Below are positions 1-4,962 of a stretch of DNA of 6,984 bases, piece by piece. Under the pieces are notes generated by a model. That model ran no database searches and was not told the DNA's origin. It was given only the letters and a program-made list of their open reading frames with translations. Position numbers and translations under genes: made by a program. The number at the start of each line of letters is the position of its first letter. Position 1 is the stretch's first letter. This stretch comes from Actinomycetota bacterium (GTDB lineage Bacteria; Actinomycetota; Actinomycetes; Propionibacteriales; Nocardioidaceae), in contig WLIH01000140.1 of assembly GCA_009702305.1 (NCBI GenBank), forward strand, positions 1 through 6,984. The letters run 5' to 3'.

Positions 1-103
1 GGCCGGGGGGGTAGGGGCGGCGCTCGAAGGACGAGTCGCCACCGACGAGGTCGACACCGAGACGGCGCGACTTACGGGTCATGGGGCCGGTGTAACGGGC
101 CAT
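1..103 (-). CDS. rpsD: 30S ribosomal protein uS4 (S4), 5' part only
   Basis: This is the N-terminal 34 codons of uS4; the rest lies beyond the left edge of the window. The protein begins MARYTGPMTRKSRRLG, continues with LVGGDSSFERRPYPPG, and matches the actinobacterial uS4 N-terminus. uS4 is a primary 16S rRNA-binding protein that nucleates assembly of the 30S body. In E. coli it is also the translational repressor of its own operon. The ATG at 101-103 is preceded by AGGAG (113-117) at 9 nt spacing. The gene lies 28 bp after rpsK, so it is probably co-transcribed with rpsM and rpsK. The rpoA and rplQ genes that usually follow are out of view. Confidence 0.95.
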   Translation of the reverse strand, partial: MARYTGPMTRKSRRLGVDLVGGDSSFERRPYPPG

Positions 104-131
104 TTCTCAAGTCTCCTGTTCTCAGTGCCGG

Positions 132-539
132 TCAGACGCGGCGGCGCTTGGGCGGGCGGCAGCCGTTGTGGGGCGAGGGCGTGACGTCCTGGATGGTGCC
201 GACCTCGAGGCCGATCGCACCCAGGGAGCGGATCGCCGTCTCACGACCGGAGCCGGGGCCCTTGACGAAGACGTCGATCTTCTTCATGCCGTGCTCCATC
301 GCCCGACGACCGGCAGCCTCGGCTGCCATCTGCGCGGCGAACGGGGTCGACTTGCGCGAGCCCTTGAAGCCGACGGTGCCGGCCGAGGCCCACGAGATGA
401 CCGCCCCGGTGGGGTCGGTGATCGTGACGATCGTGTTGTTGAACGTGCTCTTGATGTGGGCTTCGCCCTGAGCGACGTTCTTCTTCTCCTTGCGGCGCAC
501 CTTCTTGGCGCCGGCCGCTGAGCGGCTCTTGGGAGGCAT
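132..539 (-). CDS. rpsK: 30S ribosomal protein uS11 (S11)
   Basis: A 135-residue uS11, full length for the family. It sits on the 30S platform, contacts 16S rRNA near the E site and helps shape the mRNA exit region. Visible family marks are a basic N-terminus rich in Lys and Arg (residues 4-20), the core [15 protein letters not shown] (about 40-54), the [13 protein letters not shown] segment (about 58-70) and the basic C-terminus [11 protein letters not shown]. The ATG at 537-539 has AGGAG (547-551) 7 nt upstream, which fixes the start. It lies 69 bp after rpsM and 28 bp before rpsD, as in the alpha operon of most bacteria. No anomaly was seen. Confidence 0.98.
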   Translation of the reverse strand: MPPKSRSAAGAKKVRRKEKKNVAQGEAHIKSTFNNTIVTITDPTGAVISWASAGTVGFKGSRKSTPFAAQMAAEAAGRRAMEHGMKKIDVFVKGPGSGRETAIRSLGAIGLEVGTIQDVTPSPHNGCRPPKRRRV

Positions 540-608
540 TCAGTTTCTCCTACAGGTAGCTGGTCTGTGAGTGCGTGGGAAGGCAGTGCGACGGCAGAAG
601 CCGTACGG

Positions 609-983
609 TCACTTGGCCTTCTTCTTGCCGGCAACCGTGCGCTTGGGACCCTTGCGGGTGCGCGCGTTGGTCTTGGTGCGCTGACCGCGGACCGGGAGGC
701 CCATGCGGTGGCGGCGACCCTGGTAGCTGCCGATCTCGATCTTGCGACGAATGTCCGCCTGGACCTCGCGACGGAGGTCACCCTCGATCTTGAAGTTGGC
801 TTCGATGGCGTCGCGGAGCTTGACCAGCTCCTCGTCGCCCAGCTGGTGGACGCGCAGGTCCGGGCTGACGCCGGTCTCGGCGAGCAGCTGCTGGGAGCGG
901 GTACGGCCGATGCCGTAGATGTACGTGAGTGCGATCTCGATGCGCTTGTCGCGCGGGAGGTCGACACCAACAAGGCGTGCCAT
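609..983 (-). CDS. rpsM: 30S ribosomal protein uS13 (S13)
   Basis: A 124-residue uS13 in the 30S head, where it contacts uL5 across the subunit bridge and reaches P-site tRNA with its C-terminal tail. The sequence starts [21 protein letters not shown] and contains the helix-two-turn-helix region [14 protein letters not shown] (about 22-35). The [23 protein letters not shown] region (from about residue 90) is typical, and the tail is Lys-rich (KKKAK). The ATG at 981-983 follows GGAAAGG (992-998) with 8 nt spacing. It is preceded by an unusually long 180-bp gap after rpmJ with several hairpins, one ending 2 nt before the ribosome binding site. It is the first gene of the S13-S11-S4 group, so this gap is a plausible site of alpha-operon-type control. 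Confidence 0.98.
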   Translation of the reverse strand: MARLVGVDLPRDKRIEIALTYIYGIGRTRSQQLLAETGVSPDLRVHQLGDEELVKLRDAIEANFKIEGDLRREVQADIRRKIEIGSYQGRRHRMGLPVRGQRTKTNARTRKGPKRTVAGKKKAK

Positions 984-1000
984 GTGTGTGGCCTTTCCGT

Positions 1001-1017
1001 GAGGGGCGTGGCCCCTC
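1001..1017 (-). promoter_or_regulatory. Hairpin directly before the rpsM ribosome binding site
   Basis: A perfect 7-bp stem with a 3-nt loop; on the minus strand it reads GAGGGGC-CAC-GCCCCTC. The stem ends 2 nt before the GGAAAGG ribosome binding site of rpsM (992-998). The GGCCAC of its stem and loop is repeated just after the ribosome binding site, so alternative pairings are possible. There is no T-run after it, so it is unlikely to be a terminator. A role in rpsM translation is inference; the palindrome is directly visible. Confidence 0.55.
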
Positions 1018-1048
1018 GTCTTGCACAGAGGTGTCTGTCGTGTCGCGT

Positions 1049-1065
1049 CCGGTCCGGTGGACCGG
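1049..1065 (-). promoter_or_regulatory. Second hairpin in the rpmJ-rpsM leader
   Basis: A perfect 7-bp stem with a 3-nt loop, CCGGTCC-ACC-GGACCGG on the minus strand, in the middle of the 180-bp gap between rpmJ and rpsM. The ACC loop matches the loop of the hairpin at 1624-1640 upstream of infA. It may be part of a structured mRNA leader, but no known ribosomal-protein leader class was recognised. The remainder of the gap (984-1163) shows no convincing reading frame or strong promoter. Confidence 0.45.
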
Positions 1066-1148
1066 CTCCGGCCTTCTGCTCCGGAGGTGGTTCGCCGCGC
1101 TGGGCGGCTAAGCGATCACGTTGAAAGGATGGTGCGGTGGTGCGGTTC

Positions 1149-1164
1149 GGTCGCTAGCGCGACC
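1149..1164 (-). other. Hairpin at the rpmJ stop codon
   Basis: A 6-bp stem with a 4-nt loop, GGTCGC-GCTA-GCGACC on the minus strand. Its first base is the G of the rpmJ TAG stop codon. It lacks a following T-run, so it may be an mRNA 3'-end stabiliser or weak attenuator rather than a strong terminator. The short stem makes chance possible. Confidence 0.35.
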
Positions 1165-1277
1165 TAGCCCTGGCGCTGCTTGTGACGCGGGTTCGCGCAG
1201 ATCACCATGACGCGGCCGTGGCGACGGATCACCTTGCACTTGTCACAGATGGGCTTGACGCTGGGGTTGACCTTCAT
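1164..1277 (-). CDS. rpmJ: 50S ribosomal protein bL36 (L36), zinc-binding form
   Basis: A 37-residue protein starting [21 protein letters not shown] and ending NPRHKQRQG, the full length of bL36. It is one of the last proteins to join the 50S subunit and stabilises 23S rRNA near the base of the L7/L12 stalk. The zinc ligands are all present: Cys11, Cys14, Cys27 and His32 (C-X2-C-X12-C-X4-H), so this is the C-plus form. Many actinobacteria also carry a zinc-independent paralogue elsewhere; none is in this window. The ATG at 1275-1277 has AAAGGA (1286-1291) 8 nt upstream. The gene lies 44 bp after infA, the usual infA-rpmJ pair. Confidence 0.97.
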   Translation of the reverse strand: MKVNPSVKPICDKCKVIRRHGRVMVICANPRHKQRQG

Positions 1278-1321
1278 GTCGGAGGTCCTTTCGTACTTCC
1301 ACCGCGGGAAGCAGTTGGTGG

Positions 1322-1543
1322 CTACTTGTAGCGGTAGACGATCCGACCCCGGGTGAGGTCGTACGGCGAGAGCTCCACCACCACGCGGTCCTCGGGGAGG
1401 ATCCGGATGTAGTGCTGGCGCATCTTGCCGCTGATGTGGGCGAGCACCTTGTGGCCATTGCTCAGCTCGACGCGGAACATGGCATTCGGCAGGGCTTCCG
1501 TAATGGTGCCCTCGAGCTCGATCACGCCTTCTTTCTTCGGCAT
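1322..1543 (-). CDS. infA: Translation initiation factor IF-1
   Basis: A 73-residue IF-1, a single OB-fold protein that binds the A site of the 30S subunit during initiation with IF-2 and IF-3. It begins [13 protein letters not shown] and contains [11 protein letters not shown] (about 20-30), [25 protein letters not shown] (about 33-57) and the C-terminal [11 protein letters not shown], all characteristic. I chose the ATG at 1541-1543 because family members start MxKK. A GTG three codons earlier (1550-1552) is in frame and would add VED. The only ribosome binding sequence, GGAGG (1546-1550), is just 2 nt from the chosen ATG, closer than normal, and the GTG has none. The gene heads the infA-rpmJ group and has its own long upstream region, so separate transcription from the terC/oxidoreductase genes is likely. 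Confidence 0.97.
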   Translation of the reverse strand: MPKKEGVIELEGTITEALPNAMFRVELSNGHKVLAHISGKMRQHYIRILPEDRVVVELSPYDLTRGRIVYRYK

Positions 1544-1553
1544 GTCCTCCACA

Positions 1554-1569
1554 ATCTGTTGATCTGTTG
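1554..1569 (-). repeat. Tandem 8-mer just upstream of infA
   Basis: CAACAGAT occurs twice back to back on the minus strand, ending 10 nt before the infA ATG and 3 nt before its GGAGG. It is an A-rich, probably unstructured patch in a GC-rich neighbourhood. Its function is unknown; a ribosome standby or enhancer role is only a guess. Confidence 0.6.
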
Positions 1570-1620
1570 TCTACCGTTGCTGCACTGCGCCGACGGGTGC
1601 CGAGGCAGGTGGCCCGCGAA

Positions 1621-1643
1621 CCTCCGAGACGGTGTCTCGGTGG
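1621..1643 (-). promoter_or_regulatory. Hairpin in the infA 5' leader
   Basis: A perfect 7-bp stem, CCGAGAC-ACC-GTCTCGG on the minus strand (core 1624-1640), extended by two more G-C pairs beyond a single mismatch. It lies about 80 nt upstream of the infA start, inside the leader predicted from the candidate promoter at 1766-1796. It has the same geometry and ACC loop as the hairpin at 1049-1065. There is no T-run, so it is not an obvious terminator. Confidence 0.45.
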
Positions 1644-1765
1644 ACCTCGTCGAGTCCGACCGGGAGCCTCACCCAGGCGTGCGGCACCGCTGGAGACCAG
1701 CAGAGACACACGATCCAGGCAGCCGCGAGGCACCACGGAGCAGACCCACGTTGGGCCGACACGCC

Positions 1766-1796
1766 AGTTTACGAGAAACCGGCCGCCATCTGCTAA
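1766..1796 (-). promoter_or_regulatory. Candidate promoter for the infA-rpmJ group
   Basis: On the minus strand, TAAACT (1766-1771) fits the TANNNT -10 pattern. TTAGCA (1791-1796) is a 4-of-6 match to TTGACA with a long 19-bp spacer. It lies just after the oxidoreductase stop codon, in the 266-bp gap 1544-1809. The implied start near 1759 would give infA a leader of about 215 nt. A weaker TAGACA near 1571 might be an alternative promoter. A 6-bp inverted repeat (GGCCGC/GCGGCC) follows the upstream gene's stop codon but is too weak to call a terminator. Confidence 0.35.
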
Positions 1797-1809
1797 TCCG
1801 TGCTGCGGC

Positions 1810-2856
1810 CTAGGCGTCGACGAGCAGGCGCAGGGTCTGCTCGCGCGCCGGGCTGGCCGTTGGCTCGCCGCCCACCCACGCGCCAGAGACCGGGTTGAGC
1901 ATCACCTCGTCGACGGCGTACGTCGCAGCGAGGTCGGCGAGCTGCGCGCGGGCGCTGGCCGCCGAGCCGATCACCCAGCGGCTCGCCATCGCCTCGACCA
2001 GGTCGGCCTCGCCGGGGGCGAGCTCGATCTTCTCGGCCTCCTCGACGAGGCGCTGCGGCCCGAGCGGCTGGCCCGTGCGCAGCGCGAGCATCATCTGCAG
2101 CTGCGGCAGCGCAAGCCGGCGAGCCTCCTCGTCGCTGCCCGCGACCGCTGCATTGACGGTCAGGAACGTCCGTGGCGCCTCGAGCTCCTCGGAGGGTTGG
2201 AACGTCGAGCGATACAGGTCCAGCGCCTGCTCGGTGCCGCTGCCCGAGAAGTGATGGGCGAACACGTACGGCAGCCCCTTGCTCGCGGCCAGGCGCGCCG
2301 AGAAGTCCGAGGAGCCGAGCAGCCACAGGCCCGGCGTACTCGTGGCCACCGGGGTCGCCTTGAGCACCTGGGTGCGGCCTTGCACGCGTACGCCCACACC
2401 GTCGGGCGCCATCATCGCGCGCACGTCGTCGACGTACTGCGGGAAGTGGGAGACCGCGTCGTCGGTGACTCCGCCGGCGCCGTGCCGCAGCGCGTAGCTG
2501 GTGATCGGGTCCGTGCCGGGTGCGCGACCGATCCCGAGGTCGATCCGACCGGGGAACGCCGCCTCGAGCAGCGCGAACTGCTCGGCCACCACCAGCGGTG
2601 CGTGGTTGGGCAGCATGACTCCGCCGGAGCCGACCCGCAGCCGCCGGGTGGCCGCGGCGATCATCGCGATCAGCACGGGCGGGTTGGTGGCGGCGACCGC
2701 GGCCATGTTGTGGTGCTCGGCGATCCAGAGTCGGCGGTAGCCGAGCTCGTCGGCCGTGCGCGCGAGCGACAGGCTCGCGGCGATCGCGTCGGAGGTCGTC
2801 TGGTCGGTGCGCACGGGGACCAGGTCGAGGACGGAGAGTGTCGGGAAGTCAGCCAT
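1810..2856 (-). CDS. LLM-class flavin-dependent oxidoreductase, YhbW/MsnO8-like
   Basis: A 348-residue protein of the bacterial luciferase-like monooxygenase fold (TIM barrel, FMN or F420 users). Closest remembered relatives are E. coli YhbW and the MsnO8 group, whose substrates are mostly unknown. Shared landmarks are the N-terminal SVLDLVPV (8-15), LWIAEHHN (43-50), [19 protein letters not shown] (76-94), [13 protein letters not shown] (102-114) and LWLLGSS (177-183). No signal peptide or membrane segment is seen, so it is probably cytosolic. I chose the ATG at 2854-2856, since YhbW aligns from there. A GTG at 2863-2865 would add VRV. The nearest ribosome binding sequence, GAGGG (2859-2863), is only 2 nt from the ATG. 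A strong hairpin ends 14 nt upstream, leaving no room for a normal promoter between them. Cofactor and substrate cannot be told from the sequence. Confidence 0.9.
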   Translation of the reverse strand: MADFPTLSVLDLVPVRTDQTTSDAIAASLSLARTADELGYRRLWIAEHHNMAAVAATNPPVLIAMIAAATRRLRVGSGGVMLPNHAPLVVAEQFALLEAAFPGRIDLGIGRAPGTDPITSYALRHGAGGVTDDAVSHFPQYVDDVRAMMAPDGVGVRVQGRTQVLKATPVATSTPGLWLLGSSDFSARLAASKGLPYVFAHHFSGSGTEQALDLYRSTFQPSEELEAPRTFLTVNAAVAGSDEEARRLALPQLQMMLALRTGQPLGPQRLVEEAEKIELAPGEADLVEAMASRWVIGSAASARAQLADLAATYAVDEVMLNPVSGAWVGGEPTASPAREQTLRLLVDA

Positions 2857-2870
2857 CACCCTCACAACAG

Positions 2871-2908
2871 CGGCGGGCCTGCAGGGATTCCTCCCTGCAG
2901 GCCCGCCG
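2871..2908 (-). terminator. Strong hairpin after terC, probable terminator
   Basis: A perfect 17-bp G+C-rich stem (2871-2887 with 2892-2908) closed by a 4-nt loop (2888-2891), beginning 15 nt after the terC stop codon. On the minus strand it is followed by CTGTTGT, a weak T-tract, as is common for actinobacterial terminators. It would work in either direction by symmetry, but only terC reads into it. It ends 14 nt before the start of the next gene, so it may also control access to that gene. Confidence 0.75.
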
Positions 2909-2923
2909 TCGTCTGTCGCCGAC

Positions 2924-3913
2924 TCAGATCGCCGGCGTGCTCTTCTGGCTGGCGCGATCCTTGATCAGGCTCGCGACCGCGGTCGCGACCAGGGTCACGA
3001 TGATGACGCCGAGGCTGAGCAGCGACGAGATCTCCGGGACCTTGACGTGCTCGCCCCCGTTGATGAAGGGCAGCTCGTTCTCGTGCAGCGCGTGCAGGAC
3101 CAGCTTCACGCCGATGAAGGCGAGGATGAACGAGAGGCCCAGCGAGAGGTAGACCAGACGCTGGAGCAGCCCACCGAGCAGGAAGTAGAGCTGACGCAGA
3201 CCCATCAGCGCGAACACGTTGGCCGTGAAGACGAGGTAGGGCTCCTGCGTGATCCCGAAGATGGCCGGGATCGAGTCGAGCGCGAAGAGCAGGTCGGTGG
3301 TGCCGAGCGCGATGATCACGATCAGCATCGGGGACACCACGCGGGCACCGTTCTCGATGAAGAACAGCTTGAGACCGTGGTAGTTGTCGCTCACGTTGAG
3401 GCGTCGCTGCGCGAACGCCACGATCTTGTTCTCCTCGGAGTGCCCGTCGTCGTCGCTGCGGTAGCTCTTCACCAGGGAGTACGCCGTGTAGACCAGGAAG
3501 GCGCCGAAGACGTAGAAGACCCAGCTGAAGTTGGCGATCAACTGGTAGCCCAGGGCGATGAAGATGCCGCGGAAGATCAGCGCCAGGATGATGCCGACCA
3601 TCAGCGCCTCCTGCTGAAGGTGCCGCGGCACCTTCAGGGAGGCCATCAAGATGATGAACACGAACAGGTTGTCGATGGAGAGGCTGTACTCCGTCAGCCA
3701 GCCGGCGTAGAACTGCACGCCGTAGTCGTGGCCGTGGTCGATCCAGATCCAGGCGCCGAAGATGACGGCGGCGCCGATGTAGACGCTGAGTGCGGTCGCG
3801 CACTCCTTGAGGCTGGGCTCGTGCGGATCGCGCGCGATCATCACGACGTCGAAGAGCAGCACCGCGACCGTGACCGCGATGGTGATGCCCCATTCGAGGG
3901 ATGAAACTTCCAC
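2924..3913 (-). CDS. terC: TerC/Alx-family integral membrane protein, probable manganese exporter or metalation factor
   Basis: A 329-residue polytopic membrane protein, close to the length of E. coli Alx. Hydrophobic segments lie near residues 8-27, 41-58, 76-92, 104-122, 129-148, 194-213, 226-248, 253-275 and 297-316. The two TerC signature regions are present, with membrane acidic residues: TEYSLSIDNLFVF (74-86, Glu75 and Asp81) and TTDLLFALDSIPAIFGIT (205-222, Asp207 and Asp213). A charged cytosolic loop (RSDDDGHSEENK) lies near 152-163. Family members export Mn2+ (Alx) or help load Mn into secreted proteins (Bacillus MeeF/MeeY). The start is a GTG (3911-3913) with AGGAG (3920-3924) 6 nt upstream. 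A yybP-ykoY riboswitch precedes it, supporting a manganese role. A tellurite phenotype should not be assumed from the name. Its position between map and infA is unusual. Confidence 0.93.
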   Translation of the reverse strand: MEVSSLEWGITIAVTVAVLLFDVVMIARDPHEPSLKECATALSVYIGAAVIFGAWIWIDHGHDYGVQFYAGWLTEYSLSIDNLFVFIILMASLKVPRHLQQEALMVGIILALIFRGIFIALGYQLIANFSWVFYVFGAFLVYTAYSLVKSYRSDDDGHSEENKIVAFAQRRLNVSDNYHGLKLFFIENGARVVSPMLIVIIALGTTDLLFALDSIPAIFGITQEPYLVFTANVFALMGLRQLYFLLGGLLQRLVYLSLGLSFILAFIGVKLVLHALHENELPFINGGEHVKVPEISSLLSLGVIIVTLVATAVASLIKDRASQKSTPAI

Positions 3914-3950
3914 TGACGACTCCTGTAGCGAGGGGACGGACGATCGTCAG
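3913..3950 (-). promoter_or_regulatory. Expression platform of the terC riboswitch (start-codon stem)
   Basis: On the minus strand CTGACGA (3944-3950) is perfectly complementary to TCGTCAG (3913-3919), which includes the G of the terC GTG start and the spacer after AGGAG (3920-3924). Forming this stem would bury the start and crowd the ribosome binding site. CCCCT in the loop could also pair partly with AGGAG. The CTG at 3948-3950 is also the end of the aptamer P1 stem, so P1 and the blocking stem exclude each other. The predicted outcome is that Mn2+ binding stabilises P1 and frees translation. The complementarity is seen; the switch mechanism is inferred. Confidence 0.6.
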
Positions 3951-4045
3951 AGGTCTCTTCCGCAGCCTGCGGCCGCCCACGGACCCGGAGCGCCGCCGGG
4001 GGCGCCCGTGCTGACGAGTCCGCAGCGTAGGAATACTCCCCCCTG
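3948..4045 (-). promoter_or_regulatory. yybP-ykoY (Mn2+-sensing) riboswitch aptamer
   Basis: The 5' leader of terC carries the conserved blocks of the yybP-ykoY class in order. They are GGGGAGUA (4034-4041, L1), CGUCAGCA (4009-4016, L3) and GAAGAGACC (3952-3960, closing junction). P1 forms between CAGGGG (4040-4045) and CCUCUG (3948-3953). UUCC pairs with GGAA and CUGCGG with CCGCAG to make P2. CACGG pairs with CCGUG, and GGGCGCC with GGCGCUC, to make the distal arm. This class binds Mn2+ (and Ca2+) between L1 and L3 and commonly controls TerC/Alx, MntP and P-type ATPase genes, which fits the downstream gene. Identification is from remembered consensus, not a covariance search. Confidence 0.9.
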
Positions 4046-4052
4046 CGGGTGC

Positions 4053-4080
4053 ATTCTCGCACGCCTCGCCGCACCTCAAA
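4053..4080 (-). promoter_or_regulatory. Candidate promoter for terC
   Basis: On the minus strand GAGAAT (4053-4058) is a 4-of-6 -10 match preceded by TGC (extended -10). A poor -35-like TTTGAG (4075-4080) lies 16 bp upstream. The predicted start, about 4046, falls right at the first base of the riboswitch P1 stem, which supports the call. Between this and the map stop codon there is only a weak 6-bp inverted repeat (CGCCTC/GAGGCG, 4085-4104), so read-through from map is also possible. Confidence 0.4.
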
Positions 4081-4117
4081 CCATCGCCTCATGCGGGCGA
4101 GGCGGTCCTGGAGGAGC

Positions 4118-4942
4118 TCAGTCGGCGAGGGGGCCGAACGGGACGCCGAGTGCCGTCAGGGCGGCCTCGCCGCCGTCGAGGGCGGTGAGCACCCAGGCGC
4201 CGTTCGCCGTGAGGGCGAAGGTCTGCTCGAAGTGAGCGGCCCACGACGCGTCGCTGGTGACGACGGTCCACTCGTCCTCGAGGATGTCGGTCTCCTTGGT
4301 GCCGAGGGTGACCATCGGCTCGACCGCCAGCGCGAGGCCCTCGACCAGGCGAGGTCCGCGCCCCGGGCGACCGACGTTGGGCACGTTGGGCGGCAGGTGC
4401 ATCTGGGTGCCGATCCCGTGGCCGACGTAGTCCTCGAGGATCCCGTAGCCGCCCTGGGCGCGCACGTGCGTCTCGACCGCGTGGGAGATGTCGGTGACCC
4501 GGCCACCGATGCGGGCCGCGCCGATGCCGCGCCACATGGCCTCCTCCGTGACCCGCATCAGCTCGGCGACCTCGTCGGGCACCTCGCCGACCGCCACGGT
4601 GATCGCCGCGTCGCCGTGCCAGCCGTCCACGATGGCGCCGCAGTCGATCGAGATGAGGTCGCCGTCGGCCAGGACGCGCGCACCGGGGATGCCGTGGACG
4701 ACCTCGTCGTTGACGGAGGCGCAGATCGACGCGGGGAAGCCGTGATAGCCCTTGAACGACGGCGTGGCGCCCGCGGAGCGGATGCTGTCCTCGGCGATGA
4801 CGTCGAGGTCCGCGGTGCTGATGCCGGCACGCACGGCGCCGCGCAGCAGCTGCAGCGTCTCCCCCACCACCAGTCCGGCGCGACGCATCGCACGGACCTG
4901 GTCGGGGGTCTTGATCTCGAGACCGCGGTCGAGCAGACCCAT
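4118..4942 (-). CDS. map: Methionine aminopeptidase, type I
   Basis: A 274-residue type I MetAP, a cytosolic dinuclear metalloenzyme (pita-bread fold) that removes the initiator Met from nascent proteins. All five metal ligands are visible: Asp100 (ISIDCG), Asp111 (HGDAA), His175 (GHGIG), Glu208 (VEPM) and Glu239 (HFEQT). The substrate-contact His83 (VHGIPG) is also present. No zinc-finger or SH3-binding N-terminal extension is present. The ATG at 4940-4942 is 20 bp after the adk stop codon. Its best ribosome binding sequence, GGGAG (4955-4959), is rather far away (12 nt), with GAGC nearer, so coupling to adk translation is likely. Secondary choices further downstream would cut into the conserved N-terminal domain. 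It ends the secY-adk-map group here, whereas infA would usually follow. The enzyme needs Mn, Fe or Co, which makes its Mn-regulated neighbour terC interesting, though no functional link is shown. Confidence 0.97.
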   Translation of the reverse strand: MGLLDRGLEIKTPDQVRAMRRAGLVVGETLQLLRGAVRAGISTADLDVIAEDSIRSAGATPSFKGYHGFPASICASVNDEVVHGIPGARVLADGDLISIDCGAIVDGWHGDAAITVAVGEVPDEVAELMRVTEEAMWRGIGAARIGGRVTDISHAVETHVRAQGGYGILEDYVGHGIGTQMHLPPNVPNVGRPGRGPRLVEGLALAVEPMVTLGTKETDILEDEWTVVTSDASWAAHFEQTFALTANGAWVLTALDGGEAALTALGVPFGPLAD

Positions 4943-4962
4943 CGTGCTCAGCTGCTCCCGGC

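Noticed and set aside
592..605. Small inverted repeat ACGGC/GCCGT between rpsM and rpsK
   Set aside because: A 5-bp stem in GC-rich DNA is expected by chance.
1571..1762. A 63-codon minus-strand frame (GTG start) between the infA promoter candidate and infA, ending 27 nt before infA
   Set aside because: Its third-position G+C (about 75 percent) is well below that of the real genes. It has no ribosome binding site, and the GTG is only 3 nt after the -10 box, too close for a typical leaderless start. A small upstream gene cannot be fully excluded.
1567..2964. Long open frame on the plus strand (465 codons) across infA, the oxidoreductase and terC
   Set aside because: It is antisense to well-identified genes, has low-complexity Arg/Gly/Ala-rich translation, and resembles the shadow frames expected in GC-rich DNA.
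2756..3904. Plus-strand open frame of 382 codons opposite terC, rich in Asp, Glu, Gln, His and Val
   Set aside because: The odd composition is the antisense of a hydrophobic membrane protein gene. It has no recognisable domain.
2924..3913. Calling terC a tellurite-resistance gene
   Set aside because: The family name is historical. No other ter genes (terB, terD, terZ) are present, and the Mn riboswitch points to manganese handling.
4085..4104. Inverted repeat CGCCTC/GAGGCG after map as a terminator
   Set aside because: Only 6 bp, with an 8-nt loop and no T-run. Not enough to call termination.
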